Notes: generated by a model from the letters alone, not told the origin. 64,000 nucleotides of DNA from Acidimicrobiales bacterium (GCA_025362585.1 JANYFR010000054.1:1-64000), one strand, 5' to 3'; shown: positions 1-10,499, counted from the first letter of the stretch. A program made the numbers and translations.

Positions 1-339
1 TCGACGTGGTTCGCGACGACGCTCGTCGTCCACGCCACCCGCGCCTTGGTAGCCAGCTATTCTGCGGTGACGCCAGACCGCCGCTGGGACAGAAGAGACC
101 GTCGGCCCACGATGCCTTTGCACTCGCGTTCTCAGTGCGGGCCCTCGCATCGAAGGAACCGGTCGGCGTCGAGTGCAATCCCTCGTGCGAGACGTCGTTC
201 CCGAGTTTCCACCATCGACCTCTTTCGGCCAACTGTTCGTCAGCGAGTGCTTGACGAGCGGGGGCGGCGCGCCACTTCCGCACGCCTCGCTCCGGCGACG
301 CCGGATCGGTGCCCGGAGTGGATGGACCATACTTGAACC

Positions 340-1119
340 ATGGACTTGCTATCGCGCGCCGAGAGTTGGCTGTGTGACATGGACGGCGTGCTCATCCGTG
401 ACGGCGCAATGGTCGAGGGAGCCGACCACTTCCTCGCGCGCCTGAAGGCGACCGGTCGGCCGTTTCTGGTGCTCACCAACAACTCAATGTTCACCCCCAC
501 GCAGATTCACGACCAGTTGACCGGCATGGGGCTCAACGTGCACGAGGACCAGCTCTGGACCTCGGCGCTCGCGACCGCGAAGTTCGTCAACTCCCAGCGT
601 CCGTCGGGCAGCGCCTTCGTGATTGGCGAGACGAGCCTGCACGAGGCCCTCTTCGACGTGGGCTACAGCGAGGACGATCAGCACCCGAACTACGTCGTGC
701 TCGGAGAGACCCAGGACTACTCCTTTAGCGAGATCGCGACCGCGGTGCGCCTGATCGAATCGGGCAGCCACTTCGTGGCGACCAACCCCGAGCCGACCGG
801 CCAGTCGCCCACCGGCTCGTTGCCCGGCGTCGGCGCGCTCGCCGCGATGATCCAAAAGGCGACCAAGGTGGTGCCCTATTTCGTGGGCAAACCCAATCCC
901 GTCATGATTCGCGAGGGCCTCAACATCCTCGGGGCGCACTCGAAGACCACCGTGATGATCGGGGACCGACTCGACACCGACATCCAGGCGGGCGTCGAGG
1001 CCGGCCTCGGTACAATCCTGGTGCTCTCGGGCGTCGCTCAGGCCGAGGACGTTGACCACTACCCGTTTCGACCGTCGCGGATCGTCAATTCGGTCGCCGA
1101 CTTGGTCGACGAGCTCTAG
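340..1119 (+). CDS. HAD-IIA (NagD-like) sugar-phosphate phosphatase
   Basis: Translation has the N-terminal HAD motif WLCDMDGVLIRDG, LVLTNNS, and C-terminal MIGDRLDTDIQAGVEAG typical of HAD-IIA. Confidence 0.88.
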   Translation: MDLLSRAESWLCDMDGVLIRDGAMVEGADHFLARLKATGRPFLVLTNNSMFTPTQIHDQLTGMGLNVHEDQLWTSALATAKFVNSQRPSGSAFVIGETSLHEALFDVGYSEDDQHPNYVVLGETQDYSFSEIATAVRLIESGSHFVATNPEPTGQSPTGSLPGVGALAAMIQKATKVVPYFVGKPNPVMIREGLNILGAHSKTTVMIGDRLDTDIQAGVEAGLGTILVLSGVAQAEDVDHYPFRPSRIVNSVADLVDEL

Positions 1120-2639
1120 GGCGTCGTGCTCTCGATTGACGGGTCCTCGAGCGCGCGCAGGCGCGTCGCGTGCGGCGTTTGTTGGAGTGCGCTGAGGAAA
1201 CCCTTGGCCCAGTCGTAGACGTCGCGGCGAATGGTCGCCCGGCGCATCCGCGACATCCGGTCTCGGGTCTCCTTCGGACCGGAGTTCATGGCGTGCAGGA
1301 TCGCCTCCTTGATGCCGTCGAGGTCGTGGGGGTTGACCAGGTACGCGCCGCGCAACTCCGAGGCGGCACCGGCGAACTCGCTCAGGATCAGCTTGCCGGT
1401 CATGTCGCTTCGGCACATGACGTACTCCTTGGCGACCAGGTTCATGCCGTCGCGAAAGGGCGTGACGAGCATGATGTCGGCCGCCAGGTACAGCGCGATG
1501 AGTTCGTCGAAGGGCAGATTCTTGTGCAAGTAGTGGATCGCCGGATGGCCCACCAGCCCGTACTCCCCGTTGACCTCGCCCACGGCCCTCTCGAGGTCGT
1601 GACGCTCCTGCTCGTAGTGGGCGTCGGACTCACGACTAGGCACCGCGACCTGGATCATGACCTGGCGTTCGGCGCTCAAGGTGCCGTCGGCGAGCATCTC
1701 CGAGACGGCCTTGATCCGCTGCTGAATGCCCTTGGTGTAGTCGAGGCGGTCCACGCCGAGGAGGAGGAACTCGGGGTTCCCGAGTCCCTCGCGAATCTCC
1801 TTCGCGCGGGCGCGAATCGCCGGATCGGCGGCCTTCTCCGCAATGAGTCGGCAGTCGACCGAGATGGGAAAGGCCCCCACGCGGATGTCGCGACCCTCGA
1901 AGGTGAGACCCGAATCGGTGCCACTCGCGCCAGTGAGACGACGCGCCAGGCGCGAGAAGTTCGACGCCCCCGAGTGGAGCTGAAAGCCAATGAGGTCGGC
2001 ACCGAGCAGGCCCGTCAAGATCTCGCGGCGCCACGGCAACTGCATGAACAGTTCACTGGGGGGAAACGGGATGTGAAAGAAGAAACCAATGACCACGTCG
2101 GGGCGCAGTACGCGCAACATTTGGGGGACCAGTTGGAGTTGGTAGTCGTGGATCCACACGGTGCCGCCGGGCGCGACGCTGCGCGCGATGGCCTCGGCGA
2201 AGCGCATGTTGACGTTGCGGTAGGTGTGCCACCACTTGCGGTGGTAGGTGGGCGAGCGGATGGCGTCGTGGTAGAGGGGCCAGATAGTCGCGTTGGAGAA
2301 GCCGAGGTAGAACTCCTCGTACTCTTCGGCGCTGATATTGACGGCCTTCAGTCGAATGCCCCCGTAGGATTCGGGGGGCTCCTCGTGGTCGATGGCGCCC
2401 GGCCAACCTATCCACAGCCCGTTCAGGTCCTGGAGGCTGGAGGTCAGGGCCGAGACGAGACCACCCGGACTGGGCAACCAGCCCTCGTCACCGGGCGACG
2501 ACGAGTGCCGTACCGGCAGCCGGTTCGCGACCACCACGAGATCGGCACCCTGTTCGTCAGTCCAGGGGGCCGCGCCCTCGTCACTCGTCTGCGCACCCGA
2601 TCCAGCCGGCAAGAGATAGAGGTTGGATTGAGATGTCAT
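1116..2639 (-). CDS. otsA: alpha,alpha-trehalose-phosphate synthase (GT20)
   Basis: VVVANRLPVRH, GGLVSAL, WIHDYQLQLVPQMLR, GVDRLDYTKGI, PFRDGMNLVAKEYV motifs of OtsA. Confidence 0.95.
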   Translation of the reverse strand: MTSQSNLYLLPAGSGAQTSDEGAAPWTDEQGADLVVVANRLPVRHSSSPGDEGWLPSPGGLVSALTSSLQDLNGLWIGWPGAIDHEEPPESYGGIRLKAVNISAEEYEEFYLGFSNATIWPLYHDAIRSPTYHRKWWHTYRNVNMRFAEAIARSVAPGGTVWIHDYQLQLVPQMLRVLRPDVVIGFFFHIPFPPSELFMQLPWRREILTGLLGADLIGFQLHSGASNFSRLARRLTGASGTDSGLTFEGRDIRVGAFPISVDCRLIAEKAADPAIRARAKEIREGLGNPEFLLLGVDRLDYTKGIQQRIKAVSEMLADGTLSAERQVMIQVAVPSRESDAHYEQERHDLERAVGEVNGEYGLVGHPAIHYLHKNLPFDELIALYLAADIMLVTPFRDGMNLVAKEYVMCRSDMTGKLILSEFAGAASELRGAYLVNPHDLDGIKEAILHAMNSGPKETRDRMSRMRRATIRRDVYDWAKGFLSALQQTPHATRLRALEDPSIESTTP

Positions 2640-2737
2640 GGGGTACCTGGCTGAATCCTAGGGCCGCCGTGCGACAGCGTCCCTGGTCGCTGAACTTAGT
2701 CCATACGAGAAGTACACGTTGGAGGCGTAAGTCCGTT

Positions 2738-2754
2738 GCGTCGGGGGCCGACGC
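2738..2754. terminator. Possible stem-loop in the gap downstream of the GH15 gene
   Basis: Perfect inverted repeat GCGTCGG-GGG-CCGACGC (7-bp stem, 3-nt loop); no U-tract, so terminator function is uncertain. Confidence 0.3.
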
Positions 2755-2848
2755 CCAATGAACGTGCGAGTTTCGTCTATCGAGCTCCGGACACTTCGCG
2801 GACGGAACGGCGAGCGCGACGGCGCGACAGTGGCCATCGCCTAAGGAG

Positions 2849-4972
2849 TTACACCTGATCGATGGGCGCTTCGGGCACCTCGAGCCACACGTCGCTCGCG
2901 GGAATCGTTGCGGGCGTGTCGTTCTTTCCCGCCGCGCTCCACCAACTCTGTGACGTGGGGAAAGTCCCCGCTTCGGCTTCGCTGGCGTGGAACTCCGCCT
3001 TGATGACGCCCAGCACGGCCGTGATCAGGGCCAGGTGCGTGAGGGCCTGGGGGAAGTTGCCGAGGTGTCGGGACGTCGTTGGATCGAGTTCCTCGCCGTA
3101 GAGCCCGAGCGCGCTCGCCGCGCCAATTAACTTCTCACAGTGCGTGCGGGCCCGTTCAGTCTCGCCAATGGCCACGAGCGCCGAGACCAGCCAGAAGGAG
3201 CAGACGGTGAAACTGCCCTCGTTCTGTCCGTCGAGGCCGTCGTCGGTCGTCCAGGGCTTATAGCGGTAGACGAAGGGTCCGTCGGTGAGGTCGTCGGCGA
3301 TGGCGAAGACGGTGGAGCGCACCCGTTCATCGTTCGCCGGCAAGAAGCCGAGCATGGGGAGCACCAGAAGCGAGGCGTCCAGTTCGTCCGAGCCGTAGGA
3401 CTGGGCGAAGCGACCCTTCTTCGTGACCGCGTGCTCGCAGATGTCGGCGTGGATCACCCGGGCCTCGCTCCACCAACGCTCGGCGAGACGCTTTTCGCCG
3501 CGCAACGCGGCGAGTCGGGCCCCGCGGTCGACCGCGACCCAGCACATGACCTTGGAGAAGGTGAAGTGGCGCGGCTCGCCGCGCACCTCCCAGATACCGC
3601 GATCGGGCTCACGCCAACATCCGACGGCGGTCTCCACGGCCTGGACGACAATGCGCCACGAGCGCTCGCTGAGCGAATCGCGCGTACGCGTGTTCTCGAA
3701 AATGCAGTCGACGATGGCGCCGAGGATGTCGAACTGGACCTGGTCCCACGCGTCGTTACCCACGCGCACCGGTTGGCTCCAGACGTAGCCGGTGAGATGG
3801 TCGAGGCTCTGCTCGGAGGGTGCCTCGGCCCCGTCGACGGGGTAGAGCACCTGAAGGTTCGGGCGCTTGTGGGCGGTGCCCGTGCCGGGCGGTTCCAGCA
3901 CGTCGCCGAGGAAGGCGAGGAAGTCGCTCGCTTCGGTGTCGAATCCCAACGCGTGCAGCGCTCGCAAGGTGAAGGCGGTGTCGCGAATCCACGTGTAGCG
4001 ATAGTCCCAGTTGCGGGTGCCGCCGAGGTTCTCGGGAAGTGACGTCGTGGGCGCCGCCAGCAGCGCCCCCGTCGGCGCGTAGGAGAGGCCCTTCAGGGTG
4101 AGCGCGCTTCGCTGGAGGAGCTCGCGCCACGGGTGGTCGGGGAAGCGTCCGCCGTCGATCCAGCCCCGCCAGAACCGCGATGTCTCGTTCTTGTACTGGT
4201 TGACCTCTTCCTGGGTCGAAGGCAGTGCTGAGTCCGTCCAACTCATGACGACGAAGGAGGACTCGCCCTCGACCAGGCGGTGACGCGCCCGCACCGCGCG
4301 TCCCTCGATGCCAAAGCGCATGTCGCCCGTCAGCGAGAGGCGATTGAAGTCGGGGTTGGTCGTCGAGACGCGGTCGTAGGAGGGCCCCGTGTACTCCCAC
4401 TGGGCGTCGACGCGTCCGTAGTCGAAGGCCGGCTCGCAGTTGAGTACGACGTCGACGCTGCCGTGGAGGCACTTGGCCGTGCGCACGAGCACGTGGCGGG
4501 CGTCGGAGTCCCCGGGAATCCTTCGCTGCAGGCTCGAGCGCTCGCCGGTGCGGTACCACGGACCGATCGCGAGGAAGTCGTTCACTTCGAGCCAACCACC
4601 TCGGGTCTGCCAGGTGGTGGAGAGCATCATCGTGCCCGGGTTGTACTGGCGGTGCGCGGGCACGGCGCTGTCCACGGGTGCAAATCGAAAGGACCCGGCG
4701 GCGCGGTCGAGGATGGTCCCGAAGATGCTCGCGTCGTGCGGTTTGGGTAGGCACATCCACTCAATGGAACCGGTGGGGGCGATCAGGCAACTGTTCTCGC
4801 AGTCCGAAAGGAAGGCGTAGTCGCCAATGGGTGGGAAGTTCGCTTCGAGGGCTTCGGGATTAATCGGCTCGGGGATCGCCTGGTCGCGCACCAGTCGGGG
4901 TCCCGTGACCGCCGGCGCCGGGGTCGTGAGGCGACGGGCCTCGGGCTTGTTGGGCTGCTGTGAAGTTGGCAT
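2849..4972 (-). CDS. GH15 family glycosidase (glucoamylase/trehalase-like)
   Basis: PPIGDYAFLSDCENSCLIAPTGSIEWMCLP N-terminus, GTRNWDYRYTWIRDTAFTLRAL catalytic region, QNEGSFTVCSFWLVSAL; resembles actinobacterial GH15 trehalase-type proteins. Confidence 0.9.
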   Translation of the reverse strand: MPTSQQPNKPEARRLTTPAPAVTGPRLVRDQAIPEPINPEALEANFPPIGDYAFLSDCENSCLIAPTGSIEWMCLPKPHDASIFGTILDRAAGSFRFAPVDSAVPAHRQYNPGTMMLSTTWQTRGGWLEVNDFLAIGPWYRTGERSSLQRRIPGDSDARHVLVRTAKCLHGSVDVVLNCEPAFDYGRVDAQWEYTGPSYDRVSTTNPDFNRLSLTGDMRFGIEGRAVRARHRLVEGESSFVVMSWTDSALPSTQEEVNQYKNETSRFWRGWIDGGRFPDHPWRELLQRSALTLKGLSYAPTGALLAAPTTSLPENLGGTRNWDYRYTWIRDTAFTLRALHALGFDTEASDFLAFLGDVLEPPGTGTAHKRPNLQVLYPVDGAEAPSEQSLDHLTGYVWSQPVRVGNDAWDQVQFDILGAIVDCIFENTRTRDSLSERSWRIVVQAVETAVGCWREPDRGIWEVRGEPRHFTFSKVMCWVAVDRGARLAALRGEKRLAERWWSEARVIHADICEHAVTKKGRFAQSYGSDELDASLLVLPMLGFLPANDERVRSTVFAIADDLTDGPFVYRYKPWTTDDGLDGQNEGSFTVCSFWLVSALVAIGETERARTHCEKLIGAASALGLYGEELDPTTSRHLGNFPQALTHLALITAVLGVIKAEFHASEAEAGTFPTSQSWWSAAGKNDTPATIPASDVWLEVPEAPIDQV

Positions 4973-5233
4973 TGTCGTGTCGCTACCCCTCCCACGACGC
5001 CAGATAGGTTGGCGTGGCGCCGCGGGCTAGTTGCGGACCAAACGACTCTCAAAGACGCTCAGACCTTTTTTCCTTACTTTCAGCGTAGTGAGGTGTGAGG
5101 TCAAAAGATGGTCGCATCGTCGAATTGTTCTCACGGTGGCCTCGTGGCCATTGGACGAAAGTTGCAACATTTGAACGGTCGTTGGTCGCTTCCGATCGAA
5201 TTTTGCCGCGAGGTTGGGAGTACGGGGAGGCGA

Positions 5234-5755
5234 TTACTGGACCGAATCGAGGATCTGGCGCACCCAGCGGGTGGCGTGACTGAGCTGGCCGGCGATGAGA
5301 CGATTCTCCTCGTCCACGAGAAAACTGCGGGGTCTGGCGACCTCAAAGAATCCGTTGTCGCACAGGCGACGACTGATCAAGGTGGAGGCCCGCTCCGTGG
5401 AGGCCTGCGAGATATCGAGCCTCGTGTCGAAGGCCGCGGCCGCGACGCCGCGCACGTGCTCGACCACGTCGAACCAGTCGCTGATGCCGGGACTTTCCGC
5501 GTCACGCTCCAGGGTGAGCGTGGGGCCCGTCCCCCGCGCCTCGAGTGGCGCAGGTCGCCTCGGAGATCGTGCGACGTCGTGGACAGTGCTCGGGCCGCCG
5601 ACGATCACGAGGTTGGCGCCCTGGGCCGAATCAGCGTTCGCCCGCTCGGTCGCAACGAGCGTCACCTCACCGACGCGCCGCAGGATTTTCGCCATCTCGT
5701 TGGCGACCTGGAAGGTGTTGCCGTAGATCGACTCGTAGAAGATGACTGTCTTCAT
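5234..5755 (-). CDS. Flavodoxin-family protein
   Basis: Internal ATG start MKTVIFYESIYGNTFQVANEMA (FMN-binding S-x-YGNT loop) preceded by GAGGAG; the upstream ORF extension lacks homology features. Confidence 0.75.
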   Translation of the reverse strand: MKTVIFYESIYGNTFQVANEMAKILRRVGEVTLVATERANADSAQGANLVIVGGPSTVHDVARSPRRPAPLEARGTGPTLTLERDAESPGISDWFDVVEHVRGVAAAAFDTRLDISQASTERASTLISRRLCDNGFFEVARPRSFLVDEENRLIAGQLSHATRWVRQILDSVQ

Positions 5756-5920
5756 CGCTGCTCCTCGCGTCACCGCCATCGTGGTGCGGGCCCAGCGAGG
5801 GGGACCAGGGTCGAAGGTCCCTACCAGCAGAGGTTGAAGGCGCGACGTACCTGCTGGAGGGCCTGGTCGTTTCACCAAACACCGTGTCGGGACGCTGAGA
5901 TCAGTTGATTCGGCGTTCAA

Positions 5921-7423
5921 TCAACCGTAGCGCAGGCACCCGTCGTCGAGGTCGGCGAGGGGGAGTAGGTCGCGTTCGCTCCAGTAGTCCTGGCTCAGTT
6001 GCCACTCCGGTCGGTCGAGGCGGTGCGGCATGAGGTCCATCGAACGCATCATGTAGCCCGGATTGAAGTCCTCGGGGTCGAGCCACCCGAGCACCGGGGC
6101 CGCCTCGTCCTCGCGGCGCAGCTGGGGGGTGACGCGCGTGACGCCGAGTTCGTCCATGTGGCGAAGCAGCCGGCAGACGAAGTCACCGATCAGGTCGACC
6201 CGAAGGGTCCAGCTGGCCCGGAAGTAGCCAAAGATCCAGACCAGGTTCGGAACACCGGTGAACATCATGCCGCGATAGGTGACGGTCTCGGCAAGGTCGA
6301 GGGGGGCGCCGTCGATGGAGAATGCGATGTCGCCAAGGACACTCAAGTTGAAGCCGGTCGCCGTGACAATGATGTCGGCGTACAACTCCTCTCCAGACTT
6401 GAGCACGATGCCCTGTTCGCTGAACGAGTCGATCTCGTCGGTCACCATCGAGGCCCGGCCCGCCGCGATGTCCTTGAAGAGATCACCGTCGGGGACGAAG
6501 GCCAGACGCTGGCGCCACGGTCGGTAGCGCGGCGTGAAGTGCCGCTCGACGTCGTAGCCGTCGGGCAACGCCGCGCGCACCAGTTCGATGAGGGACTCCT
6601 TGGCGAAGTCCGGTTCGTCGAACGTCAACTGGGTCAGGTCGTGCAGATTTTTCAGATTGCTGCGACGAACGATCTCGTGGATCCACTCTTCGGGGATCTC
6701 CAGGTCGCGTAACTGGTCGGCCAACTCATTGCGGTTCTCGCCCGACCAGTAGTAGGTGGGAGAGCGCTGTAACACAGTGACGTGCGCGCAGTCGTTCGCG
6801 ATCGCGGGCGCGAGGGTGGCGGCGGTCGCACCCGAGCCAATGATGACGACCCGCTTGTCGCGGTAGTCGAGGTCCTCGGGCCACGTCTGGGGGTGGACCA
6901 CTGGTCCTTTGAATCGATCGATGCCCGGCCACTCCGGGGTGTAGCCCCGATCGTGGCGGTAGTAGCCCTGGCACATCCAGAGGAAGTTGGCGCTCCACTG
7001 CACCGACGCTCCCGTGTCGGTGCGTCGGGCCCGCACCGTCCAGCGCTGCTCGTCACTCGACCACTCGGCCGACTCGACGTGGTGTTCGAAGCGAATATGG
7101 CGCTCCAGGTGATGATCGTCGATGACCTCACCGAGGTATTTCTGGATTTCGGCGCCCGACGCGATGGGTGCGCTCGTCCACGGCTTGAATCGGTAACCGA
7201 ACGTGTAGAGGTCACTGTCGGAACGGACGCCCGGGTAGCGGTGCGTGCGCCAGGTGCCGCCGTAGCCGGCCTGGGCCTCGAGGACCACGTAGGAACGGGT
7301 GGGGCAGTTGTTCTGGAGGTGTACCGCTGAGCCAATCCCCGAGATGCCGGCGCCGACGATCAGAACCTCGACGTGTTCGACCGCCGTGGTCGTCGTGCCC
7401 AGATGTTCGACTCTCGTGTCCAT
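5921..7423 (-). CDS. EthA-like flavin-binding (Baeyer-Villiger type) monooxygenase
   Basis: VLIVGAGISGIGSAVHL FAD motif, BVMO fingerprint FKGPVVHPQTWPEDLDY, second Rossmann VVIIGSGATAATLAP. Start chosen at the internal ATG (MDTRVEH); the ORF extends to 7471. Confidence 0.88.
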   Translation of the reverse strand: MDTRVEHLGTTTTAVEHVEVLIVGAGISGIGSAVHLQNNCPTRSYVVLEAQAGYGGTWRTHRYPGVRSDSDLYTFGYRFKPWTSAPIASGAEIQKYLGEVIDDHHLERHIRFEHHVESAEWSSDEQRWTVRARRTDTGASVQWSANFLWMCQGYYRHDRGYTPEWPGIDRFKGPVVHPQTWPEDLDYRDKRVVIIGSGATAATLAPAIANDCAHVTVLQRSPTYYWSGENRNELADQLRDLEIPEEWIHEIVRRSNLKNLHDLTQLTFDEPDFAKESLIELVRAALPDGYDVERHFTPRYRPWRQRLAFVPDGDLFKDIAAGRASMVTDEIDSFSEQGIVLKSGEELYADIIVTATGFNLSVLGDIAFSIDGAPLDLAETVTYRGMMFTGVPNLVWIFGYFRASWTLRVDLIGDFVCRLLRHMDELGVTRVTPQLRREDEAAPVLGWLDPEDFNPGYMMRSMDLMPHRLDRPEWQLSQDYWSERDLLPLADLDDGCLRYG

Positions 7424-7568
7424 CGGTGTCCCCCGTGCGCTGACGTCGTTCCAGTGCGATGTCTTGGACACTAGACCGACGAAGTACGGAGTACGAACTA
7501 TTCGAAGGATCCCGAGCGCAACACCGATACTGTCGTGAGATTGGGGTTGGCATGAGTGCGAGGAGTTC

Positions 7569-8540
7569 TTGGTGAAGGCTGCCGTGTACTACGAGACGGG
7601 CGCTCCGAGCGTCTTTCGCTACGAGGACGTGCCCGATCCGGTCGTCGGACCAGACGAAATGCTGATGCGCGTCGAAGCAGTGAGCATCGAGGGCAACGAC
7701 ACGTTGAGTCGCGCCGGCGGCGAGCTGGCGTCCGTGCCCCACATCGTGGGCTACCAGAGCGCCGGCACGATTGAAAGCCTGGGGTCCAACGTCAGCGGCT
7801 TCGCGGTCGGTGAGCGCGTCGTCGCGATCGGACTCCACGGCAGTCACGCCGCCCTGCGCGCGGTCCATCCGCTCGTCAGTTGGAAGATTCCCGACGGGCT
7901 CGGGACCGAGGTCGCCGCCTGCGTGCCGATTGCCTACGGCACGGCTCACGACTGTCTCTTCGAATTCGGACGGTTGGTCGAGGGGGAGACCGTGCTGGTG
8001 CACGCCGGCGCCGGTGGAGTGGGACTCGCGGCCATCCAGATGGCGAAGCGCGCCGGAGCGCGCGTCATTGCGACGGCGTCAAGCCCCGAGCGGCTCGAGC
8101 GACTGCGCGAGTTCGGGATGGATGAGGGCGTCAACTACACGACGAGCGACTTCCCCTCCGAGGTGCGTCGCCTCACGTCGGGCCGGGGCGCCGACGTCGT
8201 CGTCGAACCGCTTGGCGGGACCAACCTCGTGAAGAGTCTCCAGGCCCTCGCGTACCGCGGGCGCTGCGTCACGTTCGGCTTCGCCGGTCGCGAGGGAGGC
8301 TCGCCGCTCGACGTCTCGTCGTTGATCACGGGGAACCAGAGTTTAATCGGGTACTTCATGGGAGCCGAACTGCTCGTGTCGACGCGCGCCCACGGTCTGG
8401 TGCAGTCACTGCTCGACCAAGTGCGCGCGGGCGGTCTGCGCGTCGTGATTGATCAGACCTTCGCGCTCGAAGATGCCGAAGAGGCGCACGCCTACATCGA
8501 AAGCCGTCAGGCCTTCGGACGGGTCGTGCTCGTTCCGTAA
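7569..8540 (+). CDS. Zinc-independent quinone oxidoreductase / MDR-family NAD(P)H oxidoreductase
   Basis: VGYQSAGTIESLGSNVSGFAVGERV, VLVHAGAGGVGLAAIQMAKRAGARVIATASS, typical QOR motifs. Confidence 0.88.
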   Translation: MVKAAVYYETGAPSVFRYEDVPDPVVGPDEMLMRVEAVSIEGNDTLSRAGGELASVPHIVGYQSAGTIESLGSNVSGFAVGERVVAIGLHGSHAALRAVHPLVSWKIPDGLGTEVAACVPIAYGTAHDCLFEFGRLVEGETVLVHAGAGGVGLAAIQMAKRAGARVIATASSPERLERLREFGMDEGVNYTTSDFPSEVRRLTSGRGADVVVEPLGGTNLVKSLQALAYRGRCVTFGFAGREGGSPLDVSSLITGNQSLIGYFMGAELLVSTRAHGLVQSLLDQVRAGGLRVVIDQTFALEDAEEAHAYIESRQAFGRVVLVP

Positions 8541-8572
8541 GTCCGAGACATCGGCGAGTGGCGCGACAGCGA

Positions 8573-8839
8573 CTACATATCGGCTTCGGGGCTCAGTGTG
8601 CCGTACTCGGCTTCGTGGGACTTGATCTGTTCGACGTGGCGGTTGATGTCGTCATCGACGTCCGCCGGGGCACGGCCGGTCGCCTGCAGGTACGTCGCGA
8701 GACCTAACTGTCGCAGCAGGCCGTCCGAGGCGCGCTTGGCCTGCACCTCGCCGACCTTCGCCTGGCCCTTCTGCGCCGCATCCTTCGCCGCCGACGCCGC
8801 TACCGCAGCCTGTTCTTTCACCTTGTCCATGAATCCCAT
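8573..8839 (-). CDS. Small conserved-type actinobacterial protein, 88 aa
   Basis: Strong SD (AAGGAGG) before ATG; Ala/Lys-rich amphipathic N-terminus MGFMDKVKEQAAVAASAAKDAAQKGQ. Confidence 0.6.
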   Translation of the reverse strand: MGFMDKVKEQAAVAASAAKDAAQKGQAKVGEVQAKRASDGLLRQLGLATYLQATGRAPADVDDDINRHVEQIKSHEAEYGTLSPEADM

Positions 8840-9116
8840 GGTTCCTCCTTACGAATTGCCTACCCGAATAATATCGTCATCACCAATTCGTTCGCGCGCT
8901 CGCCCATCGTCGAGCGGGGGCCCGCAGCGCGCGCAGCGTCAACGGACTCTTTGGGTCCGAGGGACTTAGGTCACATTCGGGTGCTCGCACGACTCGCCAC
9001 TGATTGCGGCGATGGCCTCGTTCTAGACTGAGGGACGTGAGGGACGTTGGCGACGTCGTTTCGCGACGTGCGCTGGCCCTGGATGGCAGTCTTGAGACGT
9101 AAGGACCGTATTTGCG

Positions 9117-10499
9117 ATGAGTGTTCCCAGTGCCTCCTACTCGGTGACCATGCGAGTAATCCTCGAGCAGGCCTCGCGTATCGGCGCCATCACGACGGCG
9201 ATCAGTGACGCGGGGGGCGCGGTGACCGCGCTCGACGTCGTCGAGACTCGCGGTGGCATGACGGTCGACATGACCTGCAACGCCGTCGACGAGGGCCACG
9301 CCGAGCGTCTGCGCGCGGCAGTCGACGTCGTCGAGGGCGCGCACGTCGCGGCCATGAGTGACCGTACCTTCCTGCTGCACCTCGGCGGGACGATTTCGGT
9401 GGAGCCCAAAGTCGCCCTGAAGACCCGTGACGACCTCTCGATGGCCTACACGCCGGGCGTCGCCCGGATCTCGATGGCGATCGCGAAGGACCCGTCGGCC
9501 GCGCGCAAGCTCACCATCAAGCGCAACACCGTGGCGGTCGTCACCGACGGATCGGCGGTACTCGGACTCGGCAACCTCGGCCCCGAGGCGGCGCTACCCG
9601 TCATGGAGGGCAAGGCCCTACTCTTCAAGCGTTTCGCCGGTATCGACGCGTGGCCCGTCTGCCTCGACACCCAGGACGTCGACGAGATTGTGCGAATCGT
9701 GCAGTGCATCGCGCCCGTGTACGGTGCGATCAACCTCGAGGACATCGCGGCGCCGCGCTGTTTCGAAATCGAACGACGACTGCGCGACCTGCTCGACATC
9801 CCGGTCTTCCACGACGACCAACACGGCACCGCCATCGTCGTGGTCGCCGCCCTCTTCAACGCCCTGCGCGTCGTCGCCAAGCAGATGCGTGACATTCGCG
9901 TGGTGGTGCTCGGCGTGGGGGCCGCCGGTGTCGCGATCAGCAAACTCCTGCTCCTCGAGGGCGTTGGCGACATCATTGGGTTGAACCGTCGCGGCATCAT
10001 CTCGGCCGACGACGAGACCCTCGACGAGGATCGACGTTGGCTGGCCCGGCACACCAACAATGAGAAGCGGGTCGGCGGGATTGCCGAGGCGATTGCCGGC
10101 GCCGACGTCTTCATTGGCGTTTCGGGTCCGAACCTCGTCTCCGAGGCGCACCTGCAGTCGATGGCGCCCCACGCGATTGTCTTCGCGCTGGCCAACCCCG
10201 ATCCCGAAGTGGACTCGGTGCTCGCGCGCCGCTACGCGACGGTGGTCGCGACGGGGCGAAGTGACGAGCCCAACCAGATCAATAACGTGCTCGCCTTCCC
10301 GGGAATCTTTCGCGGCCTGCTCAACGCCGGCGCGAAGAAGGTGACCGAGGAGATTGAGATCGCCGCCGCGCGCGCCATCGCCGCCGTGGTGACGGACGCC
10401 GAGCTCTCCGCGGAGTACATCGTGCCGACGGTCTTTAACCCCAACGTCGTCATCGCCGTCACCGCTGCCGTCGAGAAGATCGTCACCCCCGCGCGCTGA
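9117..10499 (+). CDS. NAD(P)-dependent malic enzyme with N-terminal ACT domain
   Basis: N-terminal ACT-like segment (MRVILEQASRIGAITTAISDAGGAV) followed by malic-enzyme motifs YTPGVA, VTDGSAVLGLGNLGP, INLEDIAAPRCF, FHDDQHGTAIV. Confidence 0.92.
   Translation: MSVPSASYSVTMRVILEQASRIGAITTAISDAGGAVTALDVVETRGGMTVDMTCNAVDEGHAERLRAAVDVVEGAHVAAMSDRTFLLHLGGTISVEPKVALKTRDDLSMAYTPGVARISMAIAKDPSAARKLTIKRNTVAVVTDGSAVLGLGNLGPEAALPVMEGKALLFKRFAGIDAWPVCLDTQDVDEIVRIVQCIAPVYGAINLEDIAAPRCFEIERRLRDLLDIPVFHDDQHGTAIVVVAALFNALRVVAKQMRDIRVVVLGVGAAGVAISKLLLLEGVGDIIGLNRRGIISADDETLDEDRRWLARHTNNEKRVGGIAEAIAGADVFIGVSGPNLVSEAHLQSMAPHAIVFALANPDPEVDSVLARRYATVVATGRSDEPNQINNVLAFPGIFRGLLNAGAKKVTEEIEIAAARAIAAVVTDAELSAEYIVPTVFNPNVVIAVTAAVEKIVTPAR

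Noticed and set aside
1-339. ORFs 6..254, 46..336, 173..445 at the left edge
   Set aside because: Arg/Ser-rich with no motifs; possibly the end of a truncated gene plus noncoding DNA. Not supportable as genes.
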